Positions 22,047 to 33,539 of a stretch of 64,000 nucleotides of DNA are shown piece by piece (the stretch's first letter is position 1; each line of letters opens with the position of its first letter). The stretch lies in contig CM055094.1 in NCBI GenBank assembly GCA_029204225.1, forward strand, positions 71,917,884 to 71,981,883, given 5' to 3'. The notes beneath the pieces are model-generated. The model was given only the letters and a program-made list of their open reading frames with translations. It was not told the DNA's origin and made no database searches. The stretch is from Diphasiastrum complanatum (taxonomy: Eukaryota; Streptophyta; Lycopodiopsida; Lycopodiales; Lycopodiaceae). The translations under genes were made by a program, and so were the position numbers.

Positions 22047-22830
22047 ATGGCAACCTCAATTGGAGTCATGTTGGAAGCCAATGATAGGCTTACCTCAAGT
22101 AATTATTCATTGTGGAAAGTGAGGATGGAGTCACTTCTTGAAATAAATGATGTTTTGTATATTGTTGTAGGTCTAGAGGAGAGACCAGCAATGCAACAAG
22201 ATCAAATGAGGTATGACAAGAGCTTGGAATTCATTGAAGAAGCTTTATGAATCCAAGTCTACTTCTAGAGTGTTGACTCTAAGATGGCAAATCTTTTCTT
22301 GTTTGCAAAAGAATGAAAAAAGTTTGAGAATGAAAGCTTTGAATGATGAGTTAGCTTGCGTTGATGAAAGCATTAAGGAAGGAGAGATTATTCAAGCTTG
22401 TTGGATTCTCATGCTAACATTGTTCAAAGTATTGCTATTCAAAAGACTTTGCCAAGTTTGATGGATTTTCAAGATATCTTGATTAGTGAGGAATATAAGC
22501 TTCAAGCAAGAGGTGGATCTACATCGACACTTCAAGAGGATGCTATGTTCACAAAGGGAAAATTCAAGGGCAAAACCAAAGTAAGTGGTCTAAAGGGCAG
22601 TATCAAGTGGATACTTCTTCAAGTGGCAAAAAGAAGGATAGATCAAAGCTCAAGTGCTTCTATTGTGGCATCAAAGGACACTTTTCAAGTGAGTGCTACA
22701 AGAAGAAGAGAGATCAAGGAGACAAGCAAGGTAATCTTACTCTTGATGATGATGGTTTGGATGTTCAAGATGCAAATGATGATGCTTTTGTGATGTCTTC
22801 ATGTATGTGCTTGCTAATGATGGAGATCTA
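22047..22830 (+). pseudogene. gag of copia A4
   Basis: Starts ATG at 22047 with SSNYSLWKVRMESLLE. It is broken after about 55 codons by a deletion that removes roughly 40 residues before AWNSLKKLYES. Frame changes at about 22330 and 22400 follow. A CCHC knuckle is still readable at 22650-22690 (CFYCGIKGHFSSEC). Compared with copia B Gag it lacks several internal segments. Confidence 0.8.
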
Positions 22831-23690
22831 GATCCTTGGTGGATTGATAGTGGAGCAAGTTCACACATGACCTTTCACAAAGAGTACTTCACTTCTTTGT
22901 TGGCATACAGAGATGACAAGAGGGTGATGTACACGGCCAATGATGGTGAGTGTGCAATCAAAGGGATTGGCACAATTCCTATTTCTCTCTCTACAAATAG
23001 GAATGTTCATTTGGATGATGTTTTGTTCATTCCATCTATTACCAGGAATCTACTTAGCGTGAGTCAACTGCTAAGTAATGGCCTCAAAGTTGAGTTTGAT
23101 GGAGATTCTAGTATAATCAAAAGGAAGGATATCTTGATTGCAAAAAGCAAAAGGCAAGGGAGGTTGTCTACAATTTTGAATGTTCATTTGGAGGTTGTCT
23201 TGTTTATTCCATCTATTACCAAGAATTTGCTTAGTGTGAGTCAAATGCTAAGTAAAGGCCTCAAGGTGGAGTTTGATGGAAATGCTTGTTTGATCAAAAG
23301 GAAGGATGTCTTGATTGGAAGTTGTTCAAACTAGATGCTTGTGTTATTGCTAACCAAGTTGGATGTGTTGCAAGAGAGCAAATACCTATTCAAGAGGTTT
23401 GGCATAAAAAGATGGAACACCTCAAATTCAAGTCATTGGAGGTAATGGCTAGGAAGAAGATTGTGATAGGTCTTCCAAGTTCCTTAAGTGGCATCAAACA
23501 TGTTTGTGAGTCTTGTGCTTTGTCAAAGTCACATAGACAACCCTATACTAGATCTATATCTAGATCTACAAAGCCTTTTCAACTTGTACATTCGGATATT
23601 CATGGATTTACTACAATTAACAATAGTGGAACTAAGATGTATGTAACATTCATTATGATTTTAGTAGATTTTGTTGGATCTATCTACTAA
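22801..23690 (+). pseudogene. protease and integrase N-terminus of copia A4, with an internal duplication
   Basis: The protease motif WIDSGASSHM is intact. The linker that follows holds two tandem copies of a segment of about 47 residues (VLFIPSITRNLLSVSQ at about 23010 and VLFIPSITKNLLSVSQ at about 23195), which copia B has once. Frame changes at about 23325, then the HHCC region (HKKMEHLKF, CESCALSKSH) and VHSDIHG of the integrase core. Stop at 23690. Confidence 0.82.
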
Positions 23691-23696
23691 AGAGAA

Positions 23697-24969
23697 AGGA
23701 TGAAGTGTATGATGTCTTTATCAAGTTCAAGAATGCAATGGAGAGCCAATTTTCCACAAAGAACTAGTGCTTGAGGACTGACAATGATGGTGAGTACATA
23801 TCTACCAAATTTAAGGTCTTTTGTAATGAGCATGGGATCAAGAGGGAGTATACAACATCAAGGACCCCACAACAAAATGGAGTGGCTGAAAGGAAGAATA
23901 GGACTTTATGTGAAAGTGCTAAAGCTTTGTTGTGTGCCAATTTCTTGTGCAATAGGTGGCCGAGTGCTATTTTGGATGGAAGGACACCTTTTAAGATGCT
24001 ATTCAACCGGAGGCCGAGTGTCAACTTTCTAAGAACCTTTGGATGCACATGCTATGTCAACATTACTCTTGATGATAGGACCAAGGAGGATCCATCTTCA
24101 AGAAGAGGTATTTTTGTTATTTTTGTTGGATATAGTGAGGTGAGTAAAGCCTACAAGGTTTACATTCCTTCTACTAACAAAGTGATTGTTGGTAGAGATG
24201 TCATTTTTTATGAGGGGAACATTCGAAAAGTGTCGAGTCAAGCATGATTGTTGTTAGTGCGGATGGATCTAACATTCTTGATGTTGATGAGAAGGATACT
24301 ACTTTGGATGTGATGATGATGGACCTTCATCAAGTGAAAAAGCCAAGGAGAACATCAAGAGAAAGACAAGTACCTTCAAGGCTCACATATGATCAAAAGG
24401 GTAAGCAAGTAGTTTCTGGAAATTATGTTGCTTTCCTAACCTCTTTGGATGAGCTTACAAGTGTAGATCAAGCAAAGAAAGAAGAGGAGTGGATCCAAGC
24501 AATGGATCTTGAGTATCAAGCTCTTATGAAGAATGGAACATGGAAATTGTTGGAGTTGCCTAAGGACAAGAAAGCTATTGGATGCAAATGGATATTCAAG
24601 GTGAGTATAAACCAAGATGAATCTATCAACAAGTACAAGGCAAGGCTAGTGGCAAAAGGATATGCACAACAACAACAGATTGACTATGATGAGACCTTTT
24701 CACCCGTGGCAAAGATGGTAAGCATTTGAGTTATCATTTCACTTGCTACACTTTATGGGTGGGATCTATGGCAAATGGACATTTAAAATGCATTCTTGAA
24801 TGGTGATCTTGAGGAGGAAGTGTACATGGAGTTTCCCGAGAGCTACATTTCATCAACAAAGCCAAAGCATGTGTGTCTTCTACAAAAGAGTTTGTATGGC
24901 CTTAAGCAGGCACCAAGGAGTTGGTATGCTAAGCTTAACACTTTTTACTCTCTCAAGGCTTTGTTATGA
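23697..24969 (+). pseudogene. integrase C-terminus and RT fragment of copia A4
   Basis: Nearly the same DNA as 13377-14620: same deletion at KALLCANFLCNRW, same FVIFVG doubling, same stop after VSSQA (24247), same stop near 24729. RT keeps KAIGCKWIFKVS and ARLVAKGYAQQQ. Unlike A3 it still has the [10 protein letters not shown]-like segment (about 24906-24930). Confidence 0.85.
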
Positions 24970-25539
24970 AAATGCTGGAGCTTCAAATCTGGTATTTGGC
25001 CTCGAAATAAGCCTACCAAGTTTGAACTTAGTTTTTAAGCATTTATAAAGAGGGTTATAAATCCACTGGAGGGCCTCGGAACATACATCTGAATACTTAA
25101 GCTAATTTGAGGGGTATACCGAGGCTGACGTTGGTATAAGCCTATCAAGTTTGAACTTGTTTTTGAGACATTTATAGAGAGGCTTATAGAGAGGGTCCAT
25201 GTGGCCAGAGGCAACTCTGCTCACCGAGGGGAATACCGAGACTGATGAAAAAAAGGCCCTCAATATAACCCACGGTATAAAATAGAATGTAAATGGATCT
25301 CACTTTTGGAATTTGTTATCTATTAACACATTGAATTCCATTTTTTATCAACTTTGGTTGCCATATGCACAAGTGAATTAAGGAATTTATGTATCACAAA
25401 AAAATGATGACCACAAATTGTGTATTCACATGCATCGACTTCTTATTCGATGTCAACTAGTCAATCAATAAAGTGTAACTGTGTCTGTGAGCAATATGAT
25501 TAGTATTACAATGAATTGAAATACATTGTACTGTCTCAC
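24970..25539. other. no gene; cluster of CCTCGG/CCGAGG motifs
   Basis: Between about 24998 and 25275 short motifs related to GGTATACCGAGGC recur in both orientations (24999, 25072, 25108, 25218, 25229), together with two diverged direct copies of TATAAGCCTACCAAGTTTGA (about 25010 and 25136). The pattern resembles subterminal repeats of a CACTA-type element and would lie at the 3' side of the element at 25540-27916. No terminal inverted repeat was found. Confidence 0.4.
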
Positions 25540-25965
25540 TCATTCATTTGGTGGTTGATCGTTATCATTTGCCGCATCATCATGCGATAAATCCGCCAAA
25601 CCAGATGAGTCTATTTCTATTTCTACCCAAATATCTCCTATAGCTTCACCATTAATAAGCTGATCTTCAAAAGCTAATGGAGACGGTGACGACGAGTATG
25701 ATCATGAAAGTGTGTCGTGTGTTGTTGAACCATCTGATGATGATGCATCATGCTCAACGTCATCATTAGCTTGTGAAGCTTGCACATGGTCATCCTCCGA
25801 AATTGTGCCATTGAATCTATCATCACGATCTTGTTCATGAGGTGCATCAGTTGGGAGCGCCATGTCCCCCACGACATCTCTATCTTAAAAGCTTCTTTTA
25901 TTTTGAGGAGCAACTTGAATCATGTACCACCATCTGGGATCTAAACGATCGGGGTGAAAGACCAC
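25540..25965 (-). pseudogene. C-terminal exon of a CACTA transposase (DUF4216 end)
   Basis: Minus strand, after a TTGCAG acceptor (25966-25971): VVFHPDRLDPRWWYMIQ, the end of the DUF4216 module found in En/Spm-type transposase proteins (usual form QVFYVxDPxxxxWxVV). A long acidic tail follows (DDHVQASQANDDVEHDASSS) to a TGA at 25540-25542. Stops occur after KRSF and HDTLS. The homologous exon at 48335-48661 has no internal stop. Confidence 0.7.
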
Positions 25966-26364
25966 CTGCAATTGAGCGATGTTACCATAAACATTGACTC
26001 GTAGTTAGTATCCATAGATATGAAATTGTCTAAAAATTCTATTAAAACAAATTGTCTAAGGCAAAACTATGAAAAAATTTAGCTTCCCGTCTAATTTCCT
26101 ACACTAATTTGTAGTTGTCCTCCACCCAAAAATAAGACAAACAATAAAATTCTAGCATTGAACTTACAACTTACACTAGCATGATCGATTCAACTACAAA
26201 TTTGTTATTGTATCCATGGCCAACAAAATTTTGATGCAGAAGCACACATATGTTTAGCATTTCAGATTCCATGTTGCACTACAGGCAGCAAGAAGAATTT
26301 CCTTGTCTAAGACCTTTTAGCAGTGATAACATGGACTTGGATTACTTACATTCCTAGTAAAATA

Positions 26365-27249
26365 TTATTCTTTTCCATTGGTGTGTTCTTCAAAATCACA
26401 ATTCGTCAATAGAGGGTGGCCAATGGAACTATTTAAATATGCAGCAATGTTTCCATGCATAGCTAGACGTCCATCAATGTATGTACGATTTGCCCTTGAG
26501 ATGTTGCCTCCTTGCATGTGTTGCTCCTCTAAAGAACAAGCATTTGAATTCAAGCCATATACTTGCATCCTCCATTGGTGACGACACAAAGCATGCCAAT
26601 CACCCCAATTGTATTGAGGTCCTACATATGGCATCAATGTCACAACACTATTTAAAGGGACCTCAATACTACTCAATGCAAAAAGGCCCAAACCAGCCTC
26701 AGGAAAGTGTTCACTAGGCATGATCATGTACATTCGACCCCAATACGTAAATGGTGTTCCATTTAATGGTAATGGTAATTGGAGTGGCCAACACGAATAT
26801 CTACTTCTAATAAAAGTTTTTACTAATGGTTGCAAGCTAGGTGGAAGAGGAAGGTCAGACAAAGAACCTAGAATGTCTTTTGACACATCAACAATGCGTA
26901 GTAATTTGCAATTATCTTTCAAACTAGTCATAATATGTCCAAGACATGTTCTCTTTGTTAAAGGGGTGGTCAAGTTTGTGGAATCCACGTGGAGTATCGT
27001 GGAGGACTCATGTGCAACATCTAAGATAGGTGTGGTTGGGTGGTAAGAACGTTCTAGAGATTTGGAGACATGGATTGAATCACAAGGCATTGATGAACTA
27101 ATTATATCATGCAAGGGGTCATCATCAACAAGATCATTATCTAGGGCCAATGATGATCCAAAATCAATATTCATGTGATTTATCCTATCAATAATATTCT
27201 CGATCTCTCTTGCAACTCTTTTTCTTAAAACCAACTTATGGTCCTTCTT
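26365..27249 (-). CDS. SET-domain protein, copy L, exon 2 (stop-terminated)
   Basis: Codon frame starts at 27249 after a TTTTGCAG acceptor and runs 294 codons. The N-terminal half is acidic and unrecognised. The C-terminal half shows SET motifs in order: AGLGLFA, a YVGP stretch, YIDGRLAMHGNIAAYLN (SET motif GNxARFxNHS, here NSS), then TNC. SET domains transfer methyl groups from S-adenosylmethionine to lysines, usually on histones. The frame ends at TAA just before the expected GEEL...Y motif. The other copy (41602-42486) differs at six residues and has the same stop. The loss of the NHS histidine and the stop make activity doubtful. Exon 1 at 27604-27645. Confidence 0.6.
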   Translation of the reverse strand, partial: KKDHKLVLRKRVAREIENIIDRINHMNIDFGSSLALDNDLVDDDPLHDIISSSMPCDSIHVSKSLERSYHPTTPILDVAHESSTILHVDSTNLTTPLTKRTCLGHIMTSLKDNCKLLRIVDVSKDILGSLSDLPLPPSLQPLVKTFIRSRYSCWPLQLPLPLNGTPFTYWGRMYMIMPSEHFPEAGLGLFALSSIEVPLNSVVTLMPYVGPQYNWGDWHALCRHQWRMQVYGLNSNACSLEEQHMQGGNISRANRTYIDGRLAMHGNIAAYLNSSIGHPLLTNCDFEEHTNGKE

Positions 27250-27603
27250 CTGCAAAAGTTGAAAATGTTAGATATATCAGTCTCTCTCTCTCTCTCTATC
27301 ACTCAAGCATGAAAAATAAATTAATATATAACACAAACCGTAAACCAGTAGCACACAAACACACACAAACACACGCACGCACACACAGACCCACCCACAC
27401 CGACCCTAAACACACATGAAGAGAAAAACAGAGAGAACATTATAGAGTGCTGATCAAAACTCCCGAACCACATGATTATATCCTACTCCAGAATGTCACG
27501 ACAATCTCCCTCCCTGCGGCGTTTGGGCTTTTTTGTGAAACTCATCTTCCAACAAAAAACATTTGAACCACGTCTTTAACGAAAGAAAACAAGGGCTACA
27601 CAC
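27250..27603 (-). other. intron 1 of SET gene copy L with microsatellites
   Basis: GT...AG intron carrying a (CT)n tract at about 27280-27298 and a CACACA-rich tract at about 27350-27415. Both microsatellites are kept in the other copy (41456-41500 and 41553-41571). Confidence 0.5.
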
Positions 27604-27645
27604 CTTCCTAGAATTGGGAGTGTTGGTTATCTTTAACTCTTTCAT
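27604..27645 (-). CDS. exon 1 of SET gene copy L (14 codons)
   Basis: ATG at 27643-27645, MKELKITNTPNSRK, then a GTGTGT donor. The intron (27250-27603) ends TTTTGCAG and the frame continues in phase 0 into KKDHKLVL. The ATG follows a (CT)n/(GA)n tract in the 5' leader. Predicted from the sequence; it is identical in position and length in copy R. Confidence 0.5.
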
Positions 27646-27684
<39 letters not shown>

Positions 27685-27911
27685 AGTGAAAATTGACAAA
27701 TTCTAACATGTGACGAATTGTAACATGTGACAAAAATTGACAAAACAGTCTTTGTATATTTAGTGCATTTTCAACCTTTATTTGTGATGGAGTGGTGTCT
27801 TGGCTGTCCAAAGAGCAAATCGGATTACATCACTATTACAAATAAAAAAATTATGACATAAATCAATATACATACATGTGATGGATCAATAGGCGGTCTA
27901 CGTCGACTGAT

Positions 27912-29866
27912 GGAAGTGTGGAAATTCAAAATGAAAAACATACTGATGGAGAAAGACATGTGGGAAGTCGTCACAAGTGATGAAGGCCGCCAAATGAAGT
28001 GGATATCAAAGTGTTTGACAAAAAGATGAGAAAAGCTTTAACCTTCATTAACTTGTCAGTGAAGGATCACATCATTACCCACATTTGTGATGCTATTAGA
28101 CCTAGACAGGCATGGGATGTGCTAAAGGAATAGTTCGAGACGTCAAATCCGTCAAGAATCATGTTTCTGAAGTCAAAGCTGAATAGTGCCCGCATGGAGC
28201 AAGGAGAGCACATTCAGACGTACATGACCAAAATCAAGACAATGAGGGATGAACTGCATTCTATTGGTGAGCGCATACGTGATGTGGAGCTGGTGCACAA
28301 TGCATTGTGTGGCATTGCAGAACCCTATCAGATGTTTGTGAGCAGAATAGCATCAAGAGAAAGATTGCCAACCTTTGACGAGCTCACAGGAATCTTGATG
28401 CAAGAAGAGCAACGACGAGAAATGGTAAAAGCTAGACGTCAAAATACTGACGATTAGGCACTTGCGACACGCCAAAAACAAGGCAAGGGCAAGGGCAAGA
28501 AGAAGTCTAAGCAGCAATTTGCCAAGTCTCAGGAGGATGAAGGATCTTCCACTAAGACCAAGAAGAAAGGCAAGTGCTTCCATTGTGGTAAAAAGGGCCA
28601 TTGGAAGAGTGAATGTCGCAAATTCCTGGCAGAACAAGGCAATGGGAAACCAAAGCAAGTAGGTAACCTTGTTGATGAGGGTGAGATTGAAGACTCTAGA
28701 ATCTTTATATCTGCATTGTCATCTAATCAAGATGATCAAGCGCGGTATATTGACTCGGGAGCCACAAGACACATGACAGGTAACATGAATTGGTTTAGTA
28801 GCTTGAAAGTGTTGGATAATGGAACGTCTGTTTCACAAGCAAATGGTGAGGTATGCAAGATCAAGGGGATAGGCACTGTTTCAATCCAACTACCTGATGA
28901 CAAAAGCAGGATGATCAGGGAGGTACTTTACGTACTAGGTTTGAAGAAAAATCTACTTTCTGTTGGAGTCAGTACTGATCAAAGGTTGAAAGTAGAATTC
29001 GCCCATGATCGTTGCTTTGTGAAGGATGTGAACCAAAAGTTCAAAGTTATTGCGGATGGAGTAAGGGATCCCAATACAAAATTGTACAGGTTGAATGCTA
29101 CAATCAAGGGGCAACATAGACTTGTATTGTCCATTCCATCGCAAACTGAGTTGTGGCATAAAAGGCTTGGTCACTTGAACTTAGGAAGCCTCAGTTTGAT
29201 GAGGAAATTGGAGATGGTAACAAGATTGCCTACTATAGAAGACCACTTGAAATCGATGTGTGAATGGGAAGCAGCATCGAGAAAAGTTCAACAAATGTGG
29301 TGTTGCAAAAGCACAAAACATCCTGGATTTAATCCACACAAATTGATGCGGGCCTATGAGGACCATGTCCTTAGGTAAAGCCTTCTATTTCATGACCTTT
29401 ATTGAAGATATGTCACGTAAGACGTGGATCTACTTCTTGAAGAAGAAATTAGATGCATTTGACTTCGAGAGCTTCAGAGCATTAGTCGAAAATCAAACAG
29501 GTAGGAAGATCAAAGTCCTAAGATCAGATAGTGGAGGTGAGTACAAGTCTAATGACTTTAATGATCTTTGTGATCAATATGGGATTAAAAGACAATTTAC
29601 GCAAGCTCATACTCCTGCTCTCAATGGTGTAGCTGAGCATAAAAATCGTACGATTGTGGAAAGTGCTAGATCTATGCTAGCTGAGATGAAACTACCAAAA
29701 GATTTTTGGTCAGAAGCATGCATTATGGCAGTCTATCGTCAAATTAGAAGTCCTACCATTGCCATACCAAAGATAACACCTGAGGAAGCATTCACAAAGA
29801 AGAAGCCAAAGGTGAACCACTTGCGAATCTTTGGATGTAAGGCCTTTGTACTCGTGAATTGTTTTT
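27912..29866 (+). mobile_element. Ty1/copia fragment F1
   Basis: Plus strand, from Gag (VWKFKMKNILMEKDMW at 27917) to the end of integrase. It starts exactly at the SET/CACTA inverted-repeat border and ends at 29866. The same family is at 53033-55270 on the minus strand (F2). Confidence 0.85.
27917..29866 (+). pseudogene. gag, protease and integrase remnant of copia F1
   Basis: Gag pieces with several stops (28029, 28132, 28456). CCHC knuckle at about 28574-28615 (CFHCGKKGHWKSEC), protease motif YIDSGATRHM at about 28746, HHCC region HKRLGHLNLGSL at about 29155, and the integrase core after a small deletion near 29345 (TFIEDMSRKTWIYF, RSDSGGEY, NGVAEHKNRTI). The linker region 28716-29240 is open. 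RT and RNase H are missing. Confidence 0.83.
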
Positions 29867-30109
29867 AAAACAATATTCTTGAGTTGCATTCAACATTTGG
29901 ATCAAATAACAAACTAAGCATGAGGTACTTTTCATTTTATATTTTATTGCATTACTTCATGTCCCATGAATGACAATACTTTATTGCATTGTTTTGTGCA
30001 CATCATAAATTTCATTTAGATTTTTATATATGATATTGATTGTTGTTTTGAAATCCGACATTGCACATGGTTTTAATTTCTTAGTTGGTCATTACGTCAA
30101 TCCACATCT
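29867..30109. other. no recognisable gene
   Basis: AT-rich DNA between copia F1 and a gypsy fragment. Confidence 0.5.
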
Positions 30110-30164
30110 CTAAATTTGACATTGCAATTTTTGAAAAAAGAACATTGCACATATAAAAACAATG

Positions 30165-30380
30165 GCAATATAGTTTCTAATGGCAATAGAATGAGCCATC
30201 TTGGTGAACCTGTGAACCACTACCAAGAATCCATCACATCTTGAGTCCTCGATAATCCAACAAGAAAATCCATAGAGATCTCTCCCAATGACCGTGGGCA
30301 ATCCCCAACAAATGTCATAAATTGGGAGGGTAAAGCCCTCTCTACCTTGTATACTTGGCAAACATCTCATAATATATGTG
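30165..30380 (-). pseudogene. Ty3/gypsy integrase fragment
   Basis: Minus strand reads VCQVYKVERALPSQF, then EISMDFLVGLSRTQ, and after a frame shift LVVVHRFTKMAHSI. This is the standard stretch joining the zinc-binding and core domains of gypsy integrase (usual WEDISMDFxxGLP ... VVVDRFSKMAHFI). About 70 codons, isolated and shifted. Confidence 0.75.
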
Positions 30381-30399
30381 GCTAGGAAAAGTGCCAAGT

Positions 30400-30777
30400 T
30401 AGTAACTTAGATGTATTTCATTTCAGAATGCCCTGTGCAGGATTATCATGACACTCATGAAAGTCACATTTTGAATGTCTTACCAGTAGTTATGCCAAAT
30501 AGAGAAAAAAGTTAAAAAAAAGAGCTTTGGATTGGGTTCTTCAATGTTAAACAAATTCACTTCAAAGCAGATTTGGACCATTCGGGCCCCTTCAATGCAT
30601 TTAAGCTTGAAATTTTTTAATGAAGTTTCAACTTTCATTCTTCATATTTGGAAAATGGGCCCCATTGAATTATGGCCATTAGATATTGGGTTGCTTTCTT
30701 CCATCGTCGACCTTGGTTAAAGGTTGATTATGTGGTCCTGTGTGCTCACATGTGCTTGTGTATTGAGGAAGACTCCA
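30400..30777. other. no recognisable gene
   Basis: AT-rich, no coding signature on either strand. Confidence 0.5.
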
Positions 30778-31350
30778 TGTCAAAACCTCCTCCACAAGTA
30801 TGGTGAATTTGGCTTCGCAAACGATTTCTCCCTTGTTTTTCTACAAAAATGAGCCAGTATAAAAAAAAGGGTTAGAAAATCCTCCTGTCCCCTATCAAAG
30901 ATCCATTGATCCAAACCTTTTTGAAAGTGGTGTCTGAATGAGCACAAACAATGTAATTTTTTATAAGCATTTCAATTTGGTTCCTTGCTATGGTGATTTG
31001 AGAACCAAAATTTTTGTTTTGAACAATATGTTCTGAGCTCACCTGGACATGTGAACATGTCACAACCTCCTCCACAAGTATGGTGATTTTGGCTTCACAA
31101 ACGATTTCTCCCTCGTTCTCAACAAAATATCTCTATTTTTGGTGTGAAATGTGCACCTTTTGATCACATTAATGATCATGAGGTAGTATGTAAAACATTG
31201 TTAGATATTCCTCTTGTCCTCTATCAAAGATCCATTGATCCAAACCTTTTTCAAAGTGGTGTTTGAATGAGCACAAACAGTGTAATTTTTTGTTAGCATT
31301 TCAATTTGCTTCCTTGCTATGGTGATTTTGAGAACCAAAATTTTTTCTTC
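30778..31350. repeat. tandem duplication, two units of about 280-290 bp
   Basis: Unit 1 (about 30778-31057) and unit 2 (about 31058-31350) share CCTCCTCCACAAGTATGGTG, ATCAAAGATCCATTGATCC, GAGCACAAACAxTGTAATTT and GAGAACCAAAATTTTT in the same order, at about 85-90% by eye. No coding content. Confidence 0.75.
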
Positions 31351-33539
31351 TCTTCCCAACCTGACCTGGTTGCCTCAAGTTTTCAAACTAGGTGCTATAA
31401 TTATATGCCAGGATATGAAGAAGTCCTTACTAATCCTTTTGATTGAAAATAGTCATCAATGTGACTACATTAAACTCTATGTAACTTGTATACATGCAAA
31501 CTAAACAAGGTAAATCATTGGCCGGTCGCATGTGTATGCCTCTGCCCTTGTCCATCTGAACTAATGCAAGGCCCTGTGCCATGAACACTTTGTGCCATCT
31601 CATATGTGCAATGTCTCATCAATGTCTCATCCACCTCTTCTCACAAGGATTCCACTACATCATTGTCAACGTTTGCAGCTGTTGGAGGTGTTGTATCACT
31701 AGGCTCATATTGACCAAAGACACACTCATCCACTATATCCTCTATGGAAGTGCATATATCTTTGAGCTATTGAACCAACCTAGCACTATTACAAAATACC
31801 AATTGCTCACACTGTTGCACAATCAACTTGTTCCGTTTCTTCGTATGGATGAGAGCCCATTTGTTCCAGTTCCTCTCACAAACAGACGCTAAATATTCGT
31901 ATGAGAGGACCTAGAGAGCAAGACTCTACAAGGTAGATGTGGTAGGGCCAAACATGCTCCACCACGAAGTAGGTGTTGTGCGGATACATGGTCCTCTGCT
32001 AGCCTCTGTAAAAAATGCCCGTCTACATGCGATCTCTCTCTCTCTCTCTCTCTCTCTCTCCAATTAAAGGGTCAACTATGCTACAAGTACGTCATTCACA
32101 CAAGTGAACCAGTCAATCTGCAGCCTCTCATCAACCTTATGGCATTGTGACAACCATTGTGGATGAAGCAAGTGGGCAACTGAATGAATAGGCCTATGAA
32201 ATCTCTGCCATCTCTTCTATAATAGGCGTCATATTTGGATTATTCTACAAATACAGAAAAATAGCCTCCCATTAGTATGAATGAAAAAAAAAAATTACAA
32301 GCAGTTCACATAAACATTTATGGCATCGACTCAAAGAACCTTTGGTAGAATCACAAGAACAAAGTATATGAGATGATGCTAAGCTAAGCGGTTGGGTATT
32401 GAAATAACACAAACAACAGTACCCTTAGGTCCGATGGAACTAGTTCCATAGGACCAATTCTATATACATATATAGATTGTTGAATAGTATTTCCTTTGTT
32501 CCAACTACTTCATCACGACAAAAATGTTAGACTCCTTATTTAGAATTATGTATCATAAGCATCTACAATAATGAAGATCACAATGATACCATGACCATAA
32601 GCATGATCAGGATCTTGACTTCAACTTTAAAAGTAGGATTGCAATAACCCTTATCATTTATGATTAGGTCATCTTAGCAACAGATGGAGAGTGTTGTACG
32701 CACCTCAATAAATCAAACTTCTGTACATGTGGAAAATGAAGTTATTTATCTAGAAGCCTTGGTGATGTACATAAACCTCTTGGATATGGGTTATTTGTAG
32801 ATTTACTTTCTAGTGCGAGTTTTCTAAAATGACATTGAAATGGAACCTGTGATGAAAATAGGATGCATCACATTTCAAGTACCTTCTATATGCTGTCAAC
32901 CATGGATGATGATTCTAATTTGCCAAAGGACTGTAGAGGTTTTCAAGGAAATGCAAGATTTTCTCAAAATAACAATAATGAGAAATGATGTCAGGCATAA
33001 TCCGTATTGTGGTTATGATGGAGGGTGACCGCCTAGTAGAATTCCTTTTTTTAGGAATAACACCGGCTCCATTCCCATGCTATGCCGATTTTGGCGTTAC
33101 CTCATTCCCAAATTGTCAAAAACATTCTCGTTCACAAAGGTCACGTTCCCATTATGTTCCCGTTCTCTGGCAACTATGCCACTCAGACAAGTCGCTGGCA
33201 ACATAACATTAGATCCATCATGGCACATGGGCATTGGTGTGCACGACACGACAAAAGGAAAAAATAATGAGGATCCGAATTTGTATTTCCACATCCATAT
33301 AATTTTGAATTGGGTACTAGTTGGCCTTTCTAAAGAATAAGAAAAAAATCAAAATGCCCATGCCTAATGGGCCAAGCCCCCACTTTTCATTATCTCTCTC
33401 TAAATAAGAAAAAAAACAAGTGGGGGTGCAGATGGTAGTCAATGCCACCACCATCTGAACTATAGAACACTTGATCAAACAGATCTCGATTCTATTAACA
33501 AAGTATGCAGTTTACTTGACAAAGGATGAGAAAGAAACG
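31351..33539. other. no recognisable gene; (CT)n at 32033-32061
   Basis: A stretch of 2.2 kb with short frames only (e.g. 31581-31892, 33077-33340), none with a family signature. A CT microsatellite lies at 32033-32061. Confidence 0.5.

Larger units (their letters stand above)
20982..24969 (+). mobile_element. Ty1/copia element A4, 3'-truncated
   Basis: Plus strand: 5' LTR, primer site, leader of about 500 bp, gag, protease, integrase and first part of RT, ending abruptly at 24969 (GGCTTTGTTATG) where other DNA begins. Frames are broken repeatedly. Confidence 0.9.
25540..27916 (-). mobile_element. deletion derivative of a CACTA-type element carrying a SET gene
   Basis: Minus strand order: 5' region, SET gene, then directly the last transposase exon. 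Segment 26346-27916 is a near-identical inverted copy of 40929-42505. At 26346 the similarity stops, and the 3.8 kb of transposase exons present in the other copy are missing. The right end is cut by copia F1 at about 27912. Confidence 0.65.

Noticed and set aside
24990-25540. CRISPR-like direct repeats
   Set aside because: Repeats are irregular, in both orientations and unevenly spaced in plant DNA. A subterminal transposon array fits better.
26720-27046. 108-codon plus-strand frame, and its twin at 41805-42131 minus
   Set aside because: Antisense shadows of the SET gene. They are conserved only because the SET copies are.
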